The notes beneath the pieces are model-generated. The model was not told where the DNA came from, did not search any database, and was given only the letters and a program-made list of their open reading frames with translations. This document shows positions 1 through 6,371 of a DNA stretch of 9,348 nt, in pieces (position 1 is the stretch's first letter; every line of letters starts with the position of its first letter). Both the position numbers and the translations under genes were made by a program. Source of the DNA: Chitinophagaceae bacterium (lineage in GTDB: Bacteria > Bacteroidota > Bacteroidia > Chitinophagales > Chitinophagaceae); contig CANKNL010000105.1 of the NCBI GenBank assembly GCA_947483345.1, positions 1 to 9,348 on the forward strand. Reading direction: 5' to 3'.

Positions 1-1598
1 ATAAAATGAAAAAAGGCGTTGATACTTTATCAGACGCTGTAAAAGTAACCCTAGGTCCCAAGGGCCGCAATGTGGTTATTGAACGCAAGTTTGGTGCACC
101 AACTGTAACTAAAGATGGTGTTACCGTTGCTAAAGAAATTGAATTGGAAGACCCGATTGAGAACATGGGTGCACAGATGGTAAAAGAAGTAGCTTCAAAA
201 ACTGCAGACATTGCAGGTGATGGTACTACTACTGCAACTGTTTTGGCTCAGGCTATCATCAGTGAAGGATTGAAGAATGTGGCTGCTGGTGCTAATCCAA
301 TGGATTTGAAGCGTGGTATAGACAAAGCGGTTATTGCGATTGTTGAAAATTTGAAAAAACAATCTGAAAAAATCGGAAGTGACAGCAAGAAGATTGAACA
401 GGTGGCTTCTATTTCTGCAAATAACGACAAGGCTATTGGGGCTTTAATTGCACAAGCCATGGCTAAGGTGGGTAAAGAAGGTGTGATCACTGTTGAAGAA
501 GCAAAAGGTACCGATACAACAGTTGACGTGGTTGAAGGTATGCAGTTTGACCGTGGTTATATTTCTCCCTACTTTGTAACCAATAGCGAAAAAATGCAGG
601 TAGAATTAAGTAATCCTTATATTCTCATCTACGATAAGAAGATATCTACTATGAAAGATATTCTTCACATACTGGAGAAAGTGGCTCAAAGCGGTCGTCC
701 TTTGGTGATCATTGCCGAAGACCTTGATGGAGAAGCATTGGCAACACTGGTTGTAAATAAATTACGCGGTACCATTAAAGTAGCTGCAGTTAAGGCTCCT
801 GGCTTTGGCGACAGAAGAAAAGAAATGCTACAGGATATTGCGGTATTAACAGCCGGTACTGTTGTAAGCGAAGAACAAGGTTACAAATTAGAAAATGCCG
901 ATCTTGAATATTTAGGCAGTGCCGAGAGTATTACCATTGATAAGGATAATACAACCATCGTTGGTGGAAAAGGTGCAAAGAAAGATATACTGGCAAGGGT
1001 TAATCAAATAAAAGCACAGGTAGAAACAACCACTTCTGATTATGATAAAGAAAAATTACAGGAGCGTTTGGCCAAGTTAGCCGGTGGAGTAGCCGTTTTA
1101 TACATTGGGGCAGCTACAGAAATTGAAATGAAGGAAAAGAAGGACAGGGTTGATGATGCTTTGCATGCAACCAGAGCTGCTGTTGAAGAAGGTATTGTAC
1201 CGGGCGGTGGTGTAGCCTATGTGCGTGCGAGTGATGTATTGGCAAAAATGACAGGGTCTAACGAAGATGAAACAACAGGTATTGCCATTGTACGACGTGC
1301 AGTAGAAGAGCCTTTACGTACTATTGTTGAAAATGCAGGCTTTGAAGGCAGTGTAGTGGTAAATAAAATTAAAGAAGGCAAGGGAGATTATGGTTTTAAT
1401 GCCCATACAGAAAAGTATGAGAATCTTTTTAAGGCCGGTGTAATTGACCCAACTAAAGTTAGTCGTGTGGCATTGGAAAATGCAGCTTCTATTGCGGGTA
1501 TGATGTTAACCACTGAATGTGTAATTGCAGACAAGCCTAAGAAAGAAGAAGCACACAGCCATGGCGCTCCGGATATGGGTGGTATGGGCGGATACTAA
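1..1598 (+). CDS. groEL: Chaperonin GroEL (60 kDa, Hsp60), 5'-partial
   Basis: This is the large subunit of the cytoplasmic GroEL/GroES folding chamber, which encloses unfolded proteins and folds them in ATP-driven cycles. The reading frame is open from the window edge, and the first internal ATG (base 6) is not the true start. It matches the Met at about residue 16 of E. coli GroEL, so roughly 15 codons and the usual groES neighbour lie outside the window. Counting from that Met, the phosphate loop VTLGPKGRNVV (14-24), the GDGTTT ATP motif with its Asp at 72 (E. coli D87), the apical YISPYFVTN stretch and VDDALHATRAAVEEG with Asp 384 (E. coli D398) are intact. Nothing suggests inactivation. 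The C-terminal tail is short, HSHGAPDMGGMGGY, with fewer GGM repeats than E. coli and a final Tyr. A terminator follows directly. Identification is essentially certain. Confidence 0.98.
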   Translation, partial: KMKKGVDTLSDAVKVTLGPKGRNVVIERKFGAPTVTKDGVTVAKEIELEDPIENMGAQMVKEVASKTADIAGDGTTTATVLAQAIISEGLKNVAAGANPMDLKRGIDKAVIAIVENLKKQSEKIGSDSKKIEQVASISANNDKAIGALIAQAMAKVGKEGVITVEEAKGTDTTVDVVEGMQFDRGYISPYFVTNSEKMQVELSNPYILIYDKKISTMKDILHILEKVAQSGRPLVIIAEDLDGEALATLVVNKLRGTIKVAAVKAPGFGDRRKEMLQDIAVLTAGTVVSEEQGYKLENADLEYLGSAESITIDKDNTTIVGGKGAKKDILARVNQIKAQVETTTSDYDKEKLQERLAKLAGGVAVLYIGAATEIEMKEKKDRVDDALHATRAAVEEGIVPGGGVAYVRASDVLAKMTGSNEDETTGIAIVRRAVEEPLRTIVENAGFEGSVVVNKIKEGKGDYGFNAHTEKYENLFKAGVIDPTKVSRVALENAASIAGMMLTTECVIADKPKKEEAHSHGAPDMGGMGGY

Positions 1599-1626
1599 GA
1601 TGGTTGACATTTGATGTACGTCTTTA

Positions 1627-1678
1627 AAATAGTAAAGCCTCTTGCATAACTGCGGGAGGCTTTTTTTATTTACTATTT
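1627..1678. repeat. Outer inverted repeat enclosing the groEL terminator
   Basis: AAATAGTAAA (1627-1636) and TTTACTATTT (1669-1678) are perfect 10-base reverse complements flanking the groEL terminator hairpin. The left arm shares three bases (1634-1636) with the terminator stem. The two pairings therefore compete at the base of the hairpin, or the outer one extends it beyond the T-run as a bulged long stem. The arms are AT-rich, so chance is possible. Confidence 0.5.
1634..1667 (+). terminator. Intrinsic terminator after groEL
   Basis: The arms AAAGCCTC (1634-1641) and GAGGCTTT (1656-1663) are exact reverse complements. Two G-T and two G-C pairs can extend the stem inward around the loop ATAACT. 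A run of seven T (1661-1667) follows. It sits 36 bases after the groEL stop, as expected for the end of a groES-groEL transcript. A second inverted repeat encloses it (see the repeat at 1627-1678). Confidence 0.85.
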
Positions 1679-1759
1679 ATATGATTTAATTGCGGACCAG
1701 TTTTACACAAAGTTGTCACATCTTTAATATCAGTGGTTTTAATTTTTTAAAAAGATGCT

Positions 1760-1773
1760 GTAGAAACTTCTAC
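1760..1773. promoter_or_regulatory. Palindrome GTAGAA-AC-TTCTAC, candidate operator
   Basis: Two perfect 6-base arms are separated by two bases, in the gap between groEL and the TPR/Ppx-like gene. The site lies immediately upstream of the putative -7 element at 1780-1787 and covers the -13 to -33 zone. A dimeric regulator bound there would be expected to block or reposition RNA polymerase. No regulator gene is visible nearby, and the role is inference from symmetry and position only. Confidence 0.35.
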
Positions 1774-1779
1774 GAATCA

Positions 1780-1787
1780 TACATTTG
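1780..1787 (+). promoter_or_regulatory. Putative Bacteroidota -7 element (TACATTTG) for the TPR/Ppx-like gene
   Basis: TACATTTG fits the Bacteroidota sigma-ABfr -7 consensus TAnnTTTG. It predicts a transcription start near 1793-1796 and a leader of about 35-40 bases before the ATG at 1832. A good -33 TTTG is not visible at the expected distance: GCTG at 1757-1760 is a poor match and overlaps the palindrome. That could mean activator dependence, or that the match is chance. Confidence 0.4.
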
Positions 1788-1831
1788 TTTGATTAAATAC
1801 GAATAATAAATTTATCCTTAAAAAATAACTG

Positions 1832-3232
1832 ATGCTGCGTAAAATCTTTCTATTTATTGGTTTGTTGGTTTTGTGTAATGCGGTTTCTGCCCAAACTATA
1901 AAAAGTCAGGCAACATTTAGAATGTTGAAGACGGCAACCACACTGGTGGAAGCACAACAGTTTGAGGCGGCAGAAGAATATTTTAAAAAAGGGTTATCAA
2001 ATGCTAAAGCTAATTATGATGCCTATAACCAGGCATTTGCCTATGAAGGGTTGGGGAATTTATATTCTAAAACAGATCAGCCGGAAAAGGCTGTAATAAA
2101 TTATAAATCTGCTGTTAGGATATACCGGATGATGGGATATACCGTAATAGCTGATGTTGTTGAAAGCTTATTAAAAAGTGTTCAGGGTATCGGGGAAATG
2201 TATGCCGGTATTGAGATTGGTGCAAAAGGTATTAAATTAAGTGTGATAGAAGTAAAGCTTAGTAAAGACAGGGAATATGACTATACTTTGATAACGGATA
2301 CATCGATCAATACAGATGCAGCAGCATTGTCTTACCAAAGTGAAAAAGAAACTTATGATGCGATAACCGCATTGTGGGATTTACTAAAAACCCGGCATCA
2401 AATTCCTTCCAATAAAGTACATATTGTGATCAGCAGTGGTTTAATGCAGGAGCTGGATAAATATAACAAAGTAGATTATTTTGCGAATGTGATTCGTCCT
2501 AAATCTCTGGATCCATCAATTAAAATAACTTTTATTACTCCCGAACAGGAAGCGCAACTTAGCTTATTGGGTATTGTACCTCAAAAGAACCGCTTTACTG
2601 CTACACAACTAGATGTTGGCAGTGGCAATACAAAAGGTGGATATTATAATGCAACCAAAACTTTTATTCCGGTTACTTTTCCTTTGGGTACAAAATCATT
2701 TCAGCGTTTAATTGAATCTAAAAATGAAGGCGATTTAAATGCCTATATAAAAACAGCTGAGGACATCTGGCGTGATAGCCTGAACCGTATTGTGGTAAAC
2801 GAATTTTTTATAAAAAAAGAGGTTAGAAACAGGGATCTCATGTATATCTCAGGTGGGGTAGTATGGGCGATGGCTTCACTGATGCATCCGGAAAGTGCGA
2901 ATACCAATTACACTGAAATTGCTGCCCGGGATATTTCTGAATTCCGCAGACTACTTATTTCAGATTATGATAAACTTATAAACCCCGATCTTTCTTTTAT
3001 TACACAGCCTGAACAAGCGAGATCAGCTCAAAAAAATATAAGCAGGGTATTAAAAACCTATGATCGAAAAGCGCTCCTGGCCGGTACCATCTGGTTTGAT
3101 AATTTGATACATGAGGTCAATGCTGCTAATCCTGCAAAAAAATTTATTTATGTTAAGTATGCCTATGTGGGATGGATAAGTGGCTATATCATTAAAAAAG
3201 TTACGCAACAATATACCGGACTTGTAAAGTAA
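1832..3232 (+). CDS. Exported TPR protein with Ppx/GppA-like (ASKHA) domain
   Basis: The 466-residue product starts with a signal peptide: KK/R-type N-terminus, hydrophobic core at 5-18, and a likely cleavage VSA|QT after residue 20. There is no lipobox Cys, so a soluble periplasmic or secreted protein is expected. Residues about 30-104 form two TPR-like helical hairpins (FEAAEEYFKKGL; AYEGLGNLY...EKAVINYKSAV). The rest resembles the exopolyphosphatase/guanosine pentaphosphatase (Ppx/GppA) family: phosphate-1-like GIEIGAKGIKL (126-136), FITPEQEAQLSLLG (234-247, like the Ppx SGEEEARL glutamate motif), phosphate-2-like LDVGSGNTKGGYY (260-272) and a YISGGVVWAMASL segment (338-350). The usual phosphate-1 Asp is Glu (E128). 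Cytoplasmic relatives hydrolyse polyphosphate or pppGpp. Whether this exported version is catalytic, or only binds a ligand or partner through its TPRs, cannot be told. It has its own putative promoter and a terminator, so it is probably monocistronic. Confidence 0.8.
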   Translation: MLRKIFLFIGLLVLCNAVSAQTIKSQATFRMLKTATTLVEAQQFEAAEEYFKKGLSNAKANYDAYNQAFAYEGLGNLYSKTDQPEKAVINYKSAVRIYRMMGYTVIADVVESLLKSVQGIGEMYAGIEIGAKGIKLSVIEVKLSKDREYDYTLITDTSINTDAAALSYQSEKETYDAITALWDLLKTRHQIPSNKVHIVISSGLMQELDKYNKVDYFANVIRPKSLDPSIKITFITPEQEAQLSLLGIVPQKNRFTATQLDVGSGNTKGGYYNATKTFIPVTFPLGTKSFQRLIESKNEGDLNAYIKTAEDIWRDSLNRIVVNEFFIKKEVRNRDLMYISGGVVWAMASLMHPESANTNYTEIAARDISEFRRLLISDYDKLINPDLSFITQPEQARSAQKNISRVLKTYDRKALLAGTIWFDNLIHEVNAANPAKKFIYVKYAYVGWISGYIIKKVTQQYTGLVK

Positions 3233-3281
3233 GTTCCCCTTATTAAAAATTTAATTTTTTAAACTGGGTTTATCTTTTTAA

Positions 3282-3316
3282 AAAAATCCTCCTGTTTTAA
3301 TTACAGGAGGATTTTT
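3282..3316. terminator. Bidirectional intrinsic terminator
   Basis: AAAAATCCTCCTGT (3282-3295) and ACAGGAGGATTTTT (3303-3316) are perfect 14-base reverse complements around a 7-base loop TTTAATT. An A-run on the left and a T-run on the right give a U-tract in both directions. It lies between the converging TPR/Ppx-like gene (ends 3232) and the methyltransferase gene (ends 3337) and should terminate both. Confidence 0.9.
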
Positions 3317-3336
3317 ATTTGCAGGGATTAATCAGT

Positions 3337-4167
3337 TTAATTCAGCTTTTTCCAATAAGCGCCAAACCCATCAATATCAATTATGTCTTCAGTGATGTTG
3401 TGTTGCTTTCTGTAATCCATTATGGCCATTTTGCAAGCAGGAACAGCGCCAAAATCATCAACAATGCAATATCCGCCAACAGACAGTTTAGCGTATAAAT
3501 TATCCAGTGCATTGATGGTAGATTCATACATATCCCCATCCAGCCTTAAAACAGATAGTTTCTCTATTGGCGCTGTAGGTAAGGTATCTTTAAACCAACC
3601 CTTTAAAAATTTAACCTGCTCATCAAGTAAACCATATTTTTCAAAATTGTATTTAACCTGATCTTCAGAGATAGCAAGCACATTTGAATGTGTATAATGA
3701 TCATCTCCTTTGTCGGCATCATATTTATCTTCATCGGGTTTTGGTAATCCTTCGAAGGAATCGGCTACCCATACAATTTTATCAGTAATACCAGCTACTT
3801 TCAATAAGGCTCTCATAAAAATGACAGAACCCCCTCGCCAAACACCTGTTTCTATCAGATCGCCCGGAATATTATTTTTAATGGTATCATTTACACAAAA
3901 CTCAATATTTTCCATGCGTTTAAGTCCAACCATGGAATCGGCATAAGCTGGCCAGTCTCTGCCAGTCAATCGTTTCTCTTTGTTATAGGGAACTTTTTCT
4001 CTAATGGTAAAATCGCTGTTCTTTAAAATGTTTTCGAGCATATACAGTAACATATACCTGGGCTTATGTCCTTTATTTCTTTTTATAGGCGGGGTTTCTC
4101 CCATTTCCATTCTGTGATAATCGATTAATACTTTCTTTAAAAGATCAATATAAAGGTTGTTGCTCAT
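3337..4167 (-). CDS. TylF/MycF-family O-methyltransferase
   Basis: The 276-residue product belongs to the macrocin O-methyltransferase (TylF, NovP) family of SAM- and metal-dependent sugar methyltransferases. Visible features: ETGVWRGG (106-113), the SAM-binding loop of the Rossmann core; DSFEGLP (136-142), a family signature; LDGDMYES (209-216) with D210 and D212; and VDDFG (236-240) with D237 and D238. In NovP the equivalent Asp residues bind the divalent metal and provide the general base, so an active enzyme is likely. The first 90 or so residues are a helical cap region. There is no polyketide or aminocoumarin cluster here; in Bacteroidota such genes often serve glycan or other surface saccharide modification, and the substrate is unknown. 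The ATG at 4165-4167 follows a TACATTTG promoter element. Upstream, the SET gene ends 118 bases away with no clear terminator, so read-through is possible. Confidence 0.88.
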   Translation of the reverse strand: MSNNLYIDLLKKVLIDYHRMEMGETPPIKRNKGHKPRYMLLYMLENILKNSDFTIREKVPYNKEKRLTGRDWPAYADSMVGLKRMENIEFCVNDTIKNNIPGDLIETGVWRGGSVIFMRALLKVAGITDKIVWVADSFEGLPKPDEDKYDADKGDDHYTHSNVLAISEDQVKYNFEKYGLLDEQVKFLKGWFKDTLPTAPIEKLSVLRLDGDMYESTINALDNLYAKLSVGGYCIVDDFGAVPACKMAIMDYRKQHNITEDIIDIDGFGAYWKKLN

Positions 4168-4183
4168 ATAAATTATTAAGTGG

Positions 4184-4191
4184 CAAATGTA
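4184..4191 (-). promoter_or_regulatory. Putative -7 element (TACATTTG) for the TylF-like gene
   Basis: Read on the minus strand, TACATTTG matches TAnnTTTG and is the same octamer seen before the TPR/Ppx-like gene. It ends 16 bases before the methyltransferase ATG, giving a short leader. No clear -33 TTTG is present, so this rests on the -7 match and position alone. The rest of the 118-base gap (4168-4285) shows no hairpin or other feature that I can support. Confidence 0.4.
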
Positions 4192-4285
4192 TGAAAATAG
4201 ATATGATTTTTTGTCTGGACATTCTATTTCCGGCGTTTTGGTTTATCAGTACTAAGCAAGATTCATAAACTTTAAGAAGAGGAAC

Positions 4286-4699
4286 CTACTCACCCTCAAC
4301 GATTTCACCATAATCAATAACCAATTCTTCCCCTATTTTTATATCCAGCAGGGCTTCAAAAAATTCGCCATCATTTATGGAAATGATATTGGGCTTATCA
4401 GCATGGTTTAAAAAATTGACAAGGTCCATTTTTTTAAACCCGTAATTCGGCACAAAATAATTGTCGGCATCATACAGGCAGTAGTTTTCTATTAATGCTT
4501 TTGCGTGTACGGGTAACTGATCCACTTCTGTTTTGGGCACACTGATCCATTGTTCATAATCATTTGATTGGCTAAACATAGAACGGCATCCTTTGGGAAT
4601 ATCCCGAAGGGCAAATACACCAATACCTTCAATGGGAGAGGGTTTTATCATTACCCAGGTATTCCCTTCAAGTTCCTGCAATAATTCTTCTTTGGTCAT
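4286..4699 (-). CDS. Small SET-domain protein (putative protein-lysine methyltransferase)
   Basis: The 137-residue product is almost nothing but a SET fold, the SAM-dependent lysine methyltransferase domain best known from eukaryotic histone modifiers. Seen: IEGIGVFALRDIPKG (23-37), the usual SET opening; NFLNHADKPN (95-104), equivalent to the NHSCxPN pseudoknot motif that binds SAM; and GEELVIDYGE (123-132) with Y130 at the catalytic tyrosine position. The Cys-containing pre- and post-SET zinc regions of histone enzymes are absent, which is normal for compact bacterial SET proteins. The Cys of NHSC is replaced (NHAD). Its start overlaps the stop of the YhhN-family gene by ATGA, implying translational coupling. 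No substrate can be assigned; the HU-like protein in the same operon is a speculative candidate. SET assignment is firm, enzymatic activity is inference. Confidence 0.82.
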   Translation of the reverse strand: MTKEELLQELEGNTWVMIKPSPIEGIGVFALRDIPKGCRSMFSQSNDYEQWISVPKTEVDQLPVHAKALIENYCLYDADNYFVPNYGFKKMDLVNFLNHADKPNIISINDGEFFEALLDIKIGEELVIDYGEIVEGE

Positions 4700-5373
4700 T
4701 CGTTTTGTTGTTCAATGAAGCCACGTACAATGAAATACTGTGCGGCACAATAGGTTAGCATAATGCAAATGCCTGCATAGGCAAAGGACTGGTAAAATTT
4801 ATTGATGGCCAGCAAAGAATCTGATATAACAAAAGCCGAGGCGCCAAGTAAATAAAATCCTGCAGCTTTTTTATTTATTTTAGAAAAGATATGCAAGCTG
4901 CAAAGTAACATTGTACAAATGACAGTGGCATAAATCATCACCGGTATTTTTAGATCGCCCAAATAAGGATAAAGTTGCCAAACCAATGCTACACCATAAG
5001 CCAGAACCAATACAAAAAGCCAAGGTTGTTTTTTTAGCAATGAAACAGGGGCCGATCGGATCTTTAAAAAGTAAAGGATATAAAAAATATGCGTCGTTAA
5101 AAAACTGGCCAGTCCTAATATAAAAAACAGCGCCTGTTTACCTTCAAACAACAAAAAAACATCACCTAGCCAGGAAAAAAACAGGCCAATCATCAATAAT
5201 TTTTTTTGGGGGGCAACGGAATTGGTATAAAACAGTAATAAGAGTAAAGCGGGCATCAGCATTGGCTTTACAATAAAATGCAACCAGTTAATTTCAGCAG
5301 TAATACCCAGCAAATCAATTATGGCTAATAGGCAAAAAGCAATAGCAATCTTTTTTTGTAATGGTTGCTGCAT
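4696..5373 (-). CDS. YhhN/TMEM86-family membrane protein (lysoplasmalogenase-like)
   Basis: The 225-residue polytopic protein has about eight hydrophobic segments through nearly its whole length. Family features: KPMLMPALLLLL (36-47) in an early helix; SWLGDVFLL (67-75) with the conserved GD; the long FFILGLASFLTTHIFYILYF-type segment (83-102) with its conserved His; SDSLLAINKF (184-193); and YCAAQYFIVRG (208-218) near the end. Animal TMEM86 members and a few bacterial homologues cleave the vinyl-ether bond of lysoplasmalogen, and the conserved Asp residues at 71 and 185 fit the proposed active site. Whether this species makes plasmalogens is unknown, so the function is family inference. It is the middle gene of a probable operon: 31 bases after the HU-like gene and overlapping the SET gene by four bases. 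Confidence 0.85.
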   Translation of the reverse strand: MQQPLQKKIAIAFCLLAIIDLLGITAEINWLHFIVKPMLMPALLLLLFYTNSVAPQKKLLMIGLFFSWLGDVFLLFEGKQALFFILGLASFLTTHIFYILYFLKIRSAPVSLLKKQPWLFVLVLAYGVALVWQLYPYLGDLKIPVMIYATVICTMLLCSLHIFSKINKKAAGFYLLGASAFVISDSLLAINKFYQSFAYAGICIMLTYCAAQYFIVRGFIEQQNE

Positions 5374-5404
5374 GTGTAAAACCGTTTTATGATTAATGCA
5401 AAAG

Positions 5405-6292
5405 CTATTTCAATTCTATAAATGCTTTTCCGGAATAATAATAGCTATTTAATGAATCTTTAATCCGCGACGTATCAGACAGGGGTAGTGTAAAGGGTTC
5501 TGCCAGTTTATATTTTAAAGAATCCGTTTTATACATGATGATTTTATGATCCCGCTTTATTAAATCATTCATTTTGGCAGTAGCTGCTGATGAATCGGAT
5601 GTAATCATAAATACCACTTTAAAGGTATATCCATCAGTTAAAACAGATGCTTTATCAGTTATTAAAGCAACTGAATCAACGGCTACGGTATTTTTAGCTG
5701 TATCTGCAATTAATGGTACAATAACAGACGTCAAGTTATCAGGATTGTTTTTTCTGATTAAAAAATACCAGGCTGCAGTGCCTATTAAGCCCAGTGCTAT
5801 TAATAAAGCGGCTATCAGTATGCCTGTTTTATGGCTGGCTGTAGCTTTACTTTCTGACGCAAAAGAGATCTCGGGGTTTTCGGTTTTTTCTTTTAAAGCC
5901 GCAGGTGATGATTCCAGTTTTGACTGAAATGAAATTCCTTTTGTAAATTCTAAATCGCCTTGTTGGTTTTTTACCAGCATGCCTATTCCTTCAATTGTAA
6001 AGGGTTTGCCAATATTTAAAAACTGTTTCCCCAGCACCAGGTATGAATCCAGATCAGCTGTAGCCAGTGATTTCATTTTACGGGTTTGCTGTACAATGAA
6101 ATTGATGAGTGCCTCATCTGCTGTTGCCCGGGCATTAAATTGAAATGAAATGACATGGTCGGGAATAACAAAGTCCCTGTCATTTTCTTTGGGTAAAACA
6201 AAATCAGGGGAGAGTATAAAAGTGCCCATGCCCTGTAAAGTGATTTCCCTGCAATTGTAAAAATGCTGAACCAGCAGTTGTTCTATTTTCAT
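5405..6292 (-). CDS. HU-CCDC81-like membrane protein with SPOR-like C-terminus
   Basis: The 295-residue product has three parts. Residues 1-about 120 look like the tandem bacterial HU-CCDC81 module: a first HU-like unit with VQHFYNCREITLQGMGTFIL (8-27) and a second with DLDSYLVLGKQFLNIGKPFTIEGIG around 80-104. These are divergent relatives of the DNA-binding HU fold. After a Ser/Lys-rich linker there is one membrane helix (157-179) followed by RKN, so the N-terminal module should be cytoplasmic and the rest periplasmic. The C-terminus (about 221-295) has the beta-alpha-beta-beta-alpha-beta order of a SPOR peptidoglycan-binding domain (YTFKVVFMI, helix, HKIIMYK, KYKLAEPF, DTSRIKDSL helix, KAFIELK), though the sequence match is weak. 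In related Bacteroidota proteins this architecture is thought to act at the envelope or division site. It has the best promoter in the window and leads the operon with the YhhN-family and SET genes. Confidence 0.75.
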   Translation of the reverse strand: MKIEQLLVQHFYNCREITLQGMGTFILSPDFVLPKENDRDFVIPDHVISFQFNARATADEALINFIVQQTRKMKSLATADLDSYLVLGKQFLNIGKPFTIEGIGMLVKNQQGDLEFTKGISFQSKLESSPAALKEKTENPEISFASESKATASHKTGILIAALLIALGLIGTAAWYFLIRKNNPDNLTSVIVPLIADTAKNTVAVDSVALITDKASVLTDGYTFKVVFMITSDSSAATAKMNDLIKRDHKIIMYKTDSLKYKLAEPFTLPLSDTSRIKDSLNSYYYSGKAFIELK

Positions 6293-6311
6293 TCAGAGTA
6301 ATTAAACATAA

Positions 6312-6342
6312 CAAACCTACAAGTTATTTGGTACATAACAAA
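6312..6342 (-). promoter_or_regulatory. Bacteroidota-type promoter for the HU/YhhN/SET operon
   Basis: On the minus strand, TTTG (plus 6339-6342) and TAGGTTTG (plus 6312-6319) are separated by 19 bases. This matches the -33 TTTG and -7 TAnnTTTG of the Bacteroidota primary sigma factor at the expected spacing. Transcription should start about 10-15 bases before the ATG at 6292. The -33 lies between two GTAC tetramers (6331-6334, 6343-6346). This is the most complete promoter in the window. Confidence 0.6.
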
Positions 6343-6359
6343 GTACTGTCAATTTGTAT

Positions 6360-6367
6360 TAGTTTTG
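6360..6367 (+). promoter_or_regulatory. Putative -7 element (TAGTTTTG) close to the small membrane-protein start
   Basis: TAGTTTTG fits TAnnTTTG and ends only four bases before the ATG at 6372. Transcription would begin at or within a few bases of the start codon, giving a leaderless or nearly leaderless mRNA. No -33 TTTG lies at 19 bases; the nearest TTTG is at 6328-6331, too far upstream. A chance match remains possible. Confidence 0.35.
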
Positions 6368-6371
6368 CCGG

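Noticed and set aside
248..490. Minus-strand open frame of 80 codons inside groEL
   Set aside because: It lies wholly antisense to a strongly conserved coding region, has no recognisable domain or promoter, and its composition mirrors the groEL codons.
1599..1831. A riboswitch or small RNA in the groEL to TPR/Ppx-like gap
   Set aside because: Apart from the terminator, palindrome and -7 element, the region is AT-rich and shows no recognisable riboswitch core.
3242..3262. AT-rich near-palindrome TTAAAAATTTAATTTTTTAA as a regulatory site
   Set aside because: It is only A/T runs, sits downstream of a stop codon beside a far stronger terminator, and is expected by chance at this composition.
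3422..3946. Two plus-strand open frames of 78-79 codons opposite the methyltransferase gene
   Set aside because: They are antisense to conserved TylF motifs, and their sequences show no family resemblance.
5574..5927. Plus-strand 117-codon open frame opposite the HU-CCDC81-like gene
   Set aside because: The minus strand has the ordered HU-like, membrane and SPOR-like features and a good promoter. The plus frame is low-complexity Ala/Val/Ser sequence with no start signals.
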